The notes beneath the pieces are model-generated. The model was given only the letters and a program-made list of their open reading frames with translations, did no database searches and was not told where the DNA came from. This document shows positions 63,946 through 64,000 of a DNA stretch of 64,000 bases, one piece after another. Numbering within the stretch: the first letter of the stretch is position 1; each line of letters begins with the position of its first letter. Made by a program: the position numbers and the translations under genes. The stretch comes from Bos javanicus. Its lineage: Eukaryota > Chordata > Mammalia > Artiodactyla > Bovidae. The DNA is taken from NCBI RefSeq assembly GCF_032452875.1, contig NW_026893690.1, forward strand, positions 186,001 to 250,000, in the 5' to 3' direction.

Positions 63946-64000
63946 CATGATTAGTCACGTGATTAGTGGGTGATCAGTCACGTGATCAGTAGATGATCAG
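63946..64000. repeat. Start of a third domain B copy (cut by the window end)
   Basis: CATGATTAGTCACGTGATTAG at the end corresponds to 59288 onward and 54631 onward. The last 55 bases match the first 55 of copy 2 with about one change, so domain B continues to the right. Confidence 0.85.

Larger units (their letters stand above)
1..64000. repeat. 22/23-bp tandem satellite array filling the window
   Basis: The window is an uninterrupted head-to-tail array of one 22/23-bp monomer, about 2,800 copies (64,000 divided by about 22.7). The 23-bp form is TGATCAGTGCA followed by TGATCAGCCACG or TGATCAGTCACG. The 22-bp form mostly lacks the C of the second TGATCAG, giving TGATAGCCACG. All monomers have the same orientation; I saw no inversion. 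TGA is read on both strands because TGATCA is its own reverse complement, and the 22/23 alternation shifts frame, so no long reading frame can exist. No gene, tRNA, rRNA, transposon, telomere motif or unique sequence interrupts it. I do not recognise the family or the species. The 5' edge at base 1 falls exactly on a monomer boundary. Confidence 0.97.

Noticed and set aside
1..64000. CRISPR-like regular short direct repeats
   Set aside because: There are no unique spacers; repeats are contiguous, of 22-23 bp, and no cas genes are present.
1..64000. Bacterial origin or Dam-methylation region because of many GATC sites
   Set aside because: GATC density is a by-product of the TGATCA in the monomer. 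There are no DnaA-type boxes in a defined arrangement, no flanking genes, and a 64-kb gene-free HOR array is not bacterial.
1..64000. Centromere identity
   Set aside because: The HOR organisation is compatible with a centromere, but I saw no CENP-B box-like motif, and pericentromeric, subtelomeric and sex-chromosome arrays look similar. CENP-A/CENH3 mapping would be needed.
1..64000. Embedded transposons, telomere repeats or unique inserts
   Set aside because: Scanning every line showed only satellite monomers or their divergent subfamily; no poly-A tails, terminal repeats, TTAGGG-type runs or target-site duplications were found.
1..64000. Assembly artefact producing the repeat hierarchy
   Set aside because: It cannot be excluded for copy numbers, but distinct private substitutions and indels in nearly every unit argue against simple duplication by an assembler. 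Long-read depth over 40.8-45 kb, 27.2-28.9 kb and 47.3-47.7 kb would be the places to test.

Overview
The whole 64-kb window is one tandem satellite array. I find no protein-coding gene, RNA gene, transposon or unique sequence in it. Everything is built from one 22/23-bp monomer that is itself two related half-units: TGATCAGTGCA (11 bases) followed by TGATCAGCCACG (12 bases), the latter often shortened to TGATAGCCACG. A typical monomer carries the palindromes CACGTG and TGATCA, and TGCATG at the monomer junction. Such long, gene-free, multi-level satellite DNA points to a eukaryotic nuclear genome (centromeric, pericentromeric, subtelomeric or sex-chromosome heterochromatin). Frequent CACGTG to CATGTG or CACATG changes look like methyl-CpG decay and would fit a vertebrate or plant. 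I cannot name the species and recognise no published satellite family.

Domain A (1 to about 54,608) is a homogenised higher-order repeat (HOR) array. The reference unit is 839 bp and, parsed by hand, is exactly 37 monomers (25 of 23 bp, 12 of 22 bp). Using the start of monomer 1 as a marker I found 74 unit starts, giving 73 complete units: 33 of the 37-mer (837-839 bp), 8 of a 44-mer (998-1000 bp, carrying an alternative 11-monomer block), 11 of a 16-mer (364 bp, monomers 9-28 lost by an 8/29 fusion), 5 of a 31-mer (699-703 bp), and single or few copies of 680, 725, 816, 883, 907, 929, 657, 545, 454/453, 385 and 204 bp. Nearly every variant is explained by gain or loss of whole monomers.

Above the HOR there are further layers. 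About 9.1 kb at the left end (1-9,120) recurs at 20,276-30,115. A roughly 4.58-kb series (44-mer, 31-mer, three 37-mers, 16-mer) appears four times. A 1,657-bp series is tandemly repeated at 40,799-44,950. About 3 kb at 9,824-12,792 recurs at 44,112-47,080. The right edge of domain A (about 47-54.6 kb) has the most irregular units.

Domain B (54,631-64,000) is a different, more heterogeneous HOR of the same monomer with a period of about 4,657 bp (about 205 monomers). Two copies are present (54,631-59,287 and 59,288-63,945) plus the first 55 bp of a third, so the array continues beyond the window. Each copy contains a strongly divergent dimeric subfamily (56,352-56,648 and 60,942-61,283), and a segment whose monomer order parallels monomers 17-37 then 1-5 of domain A (56,808-57,499 and 61,443-62,134). 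I infer that this segment resembles the ancestor from which the 37-mer HOR was amplified. All unit boundaries were found by eye; identity figures are impressions and should be computed.
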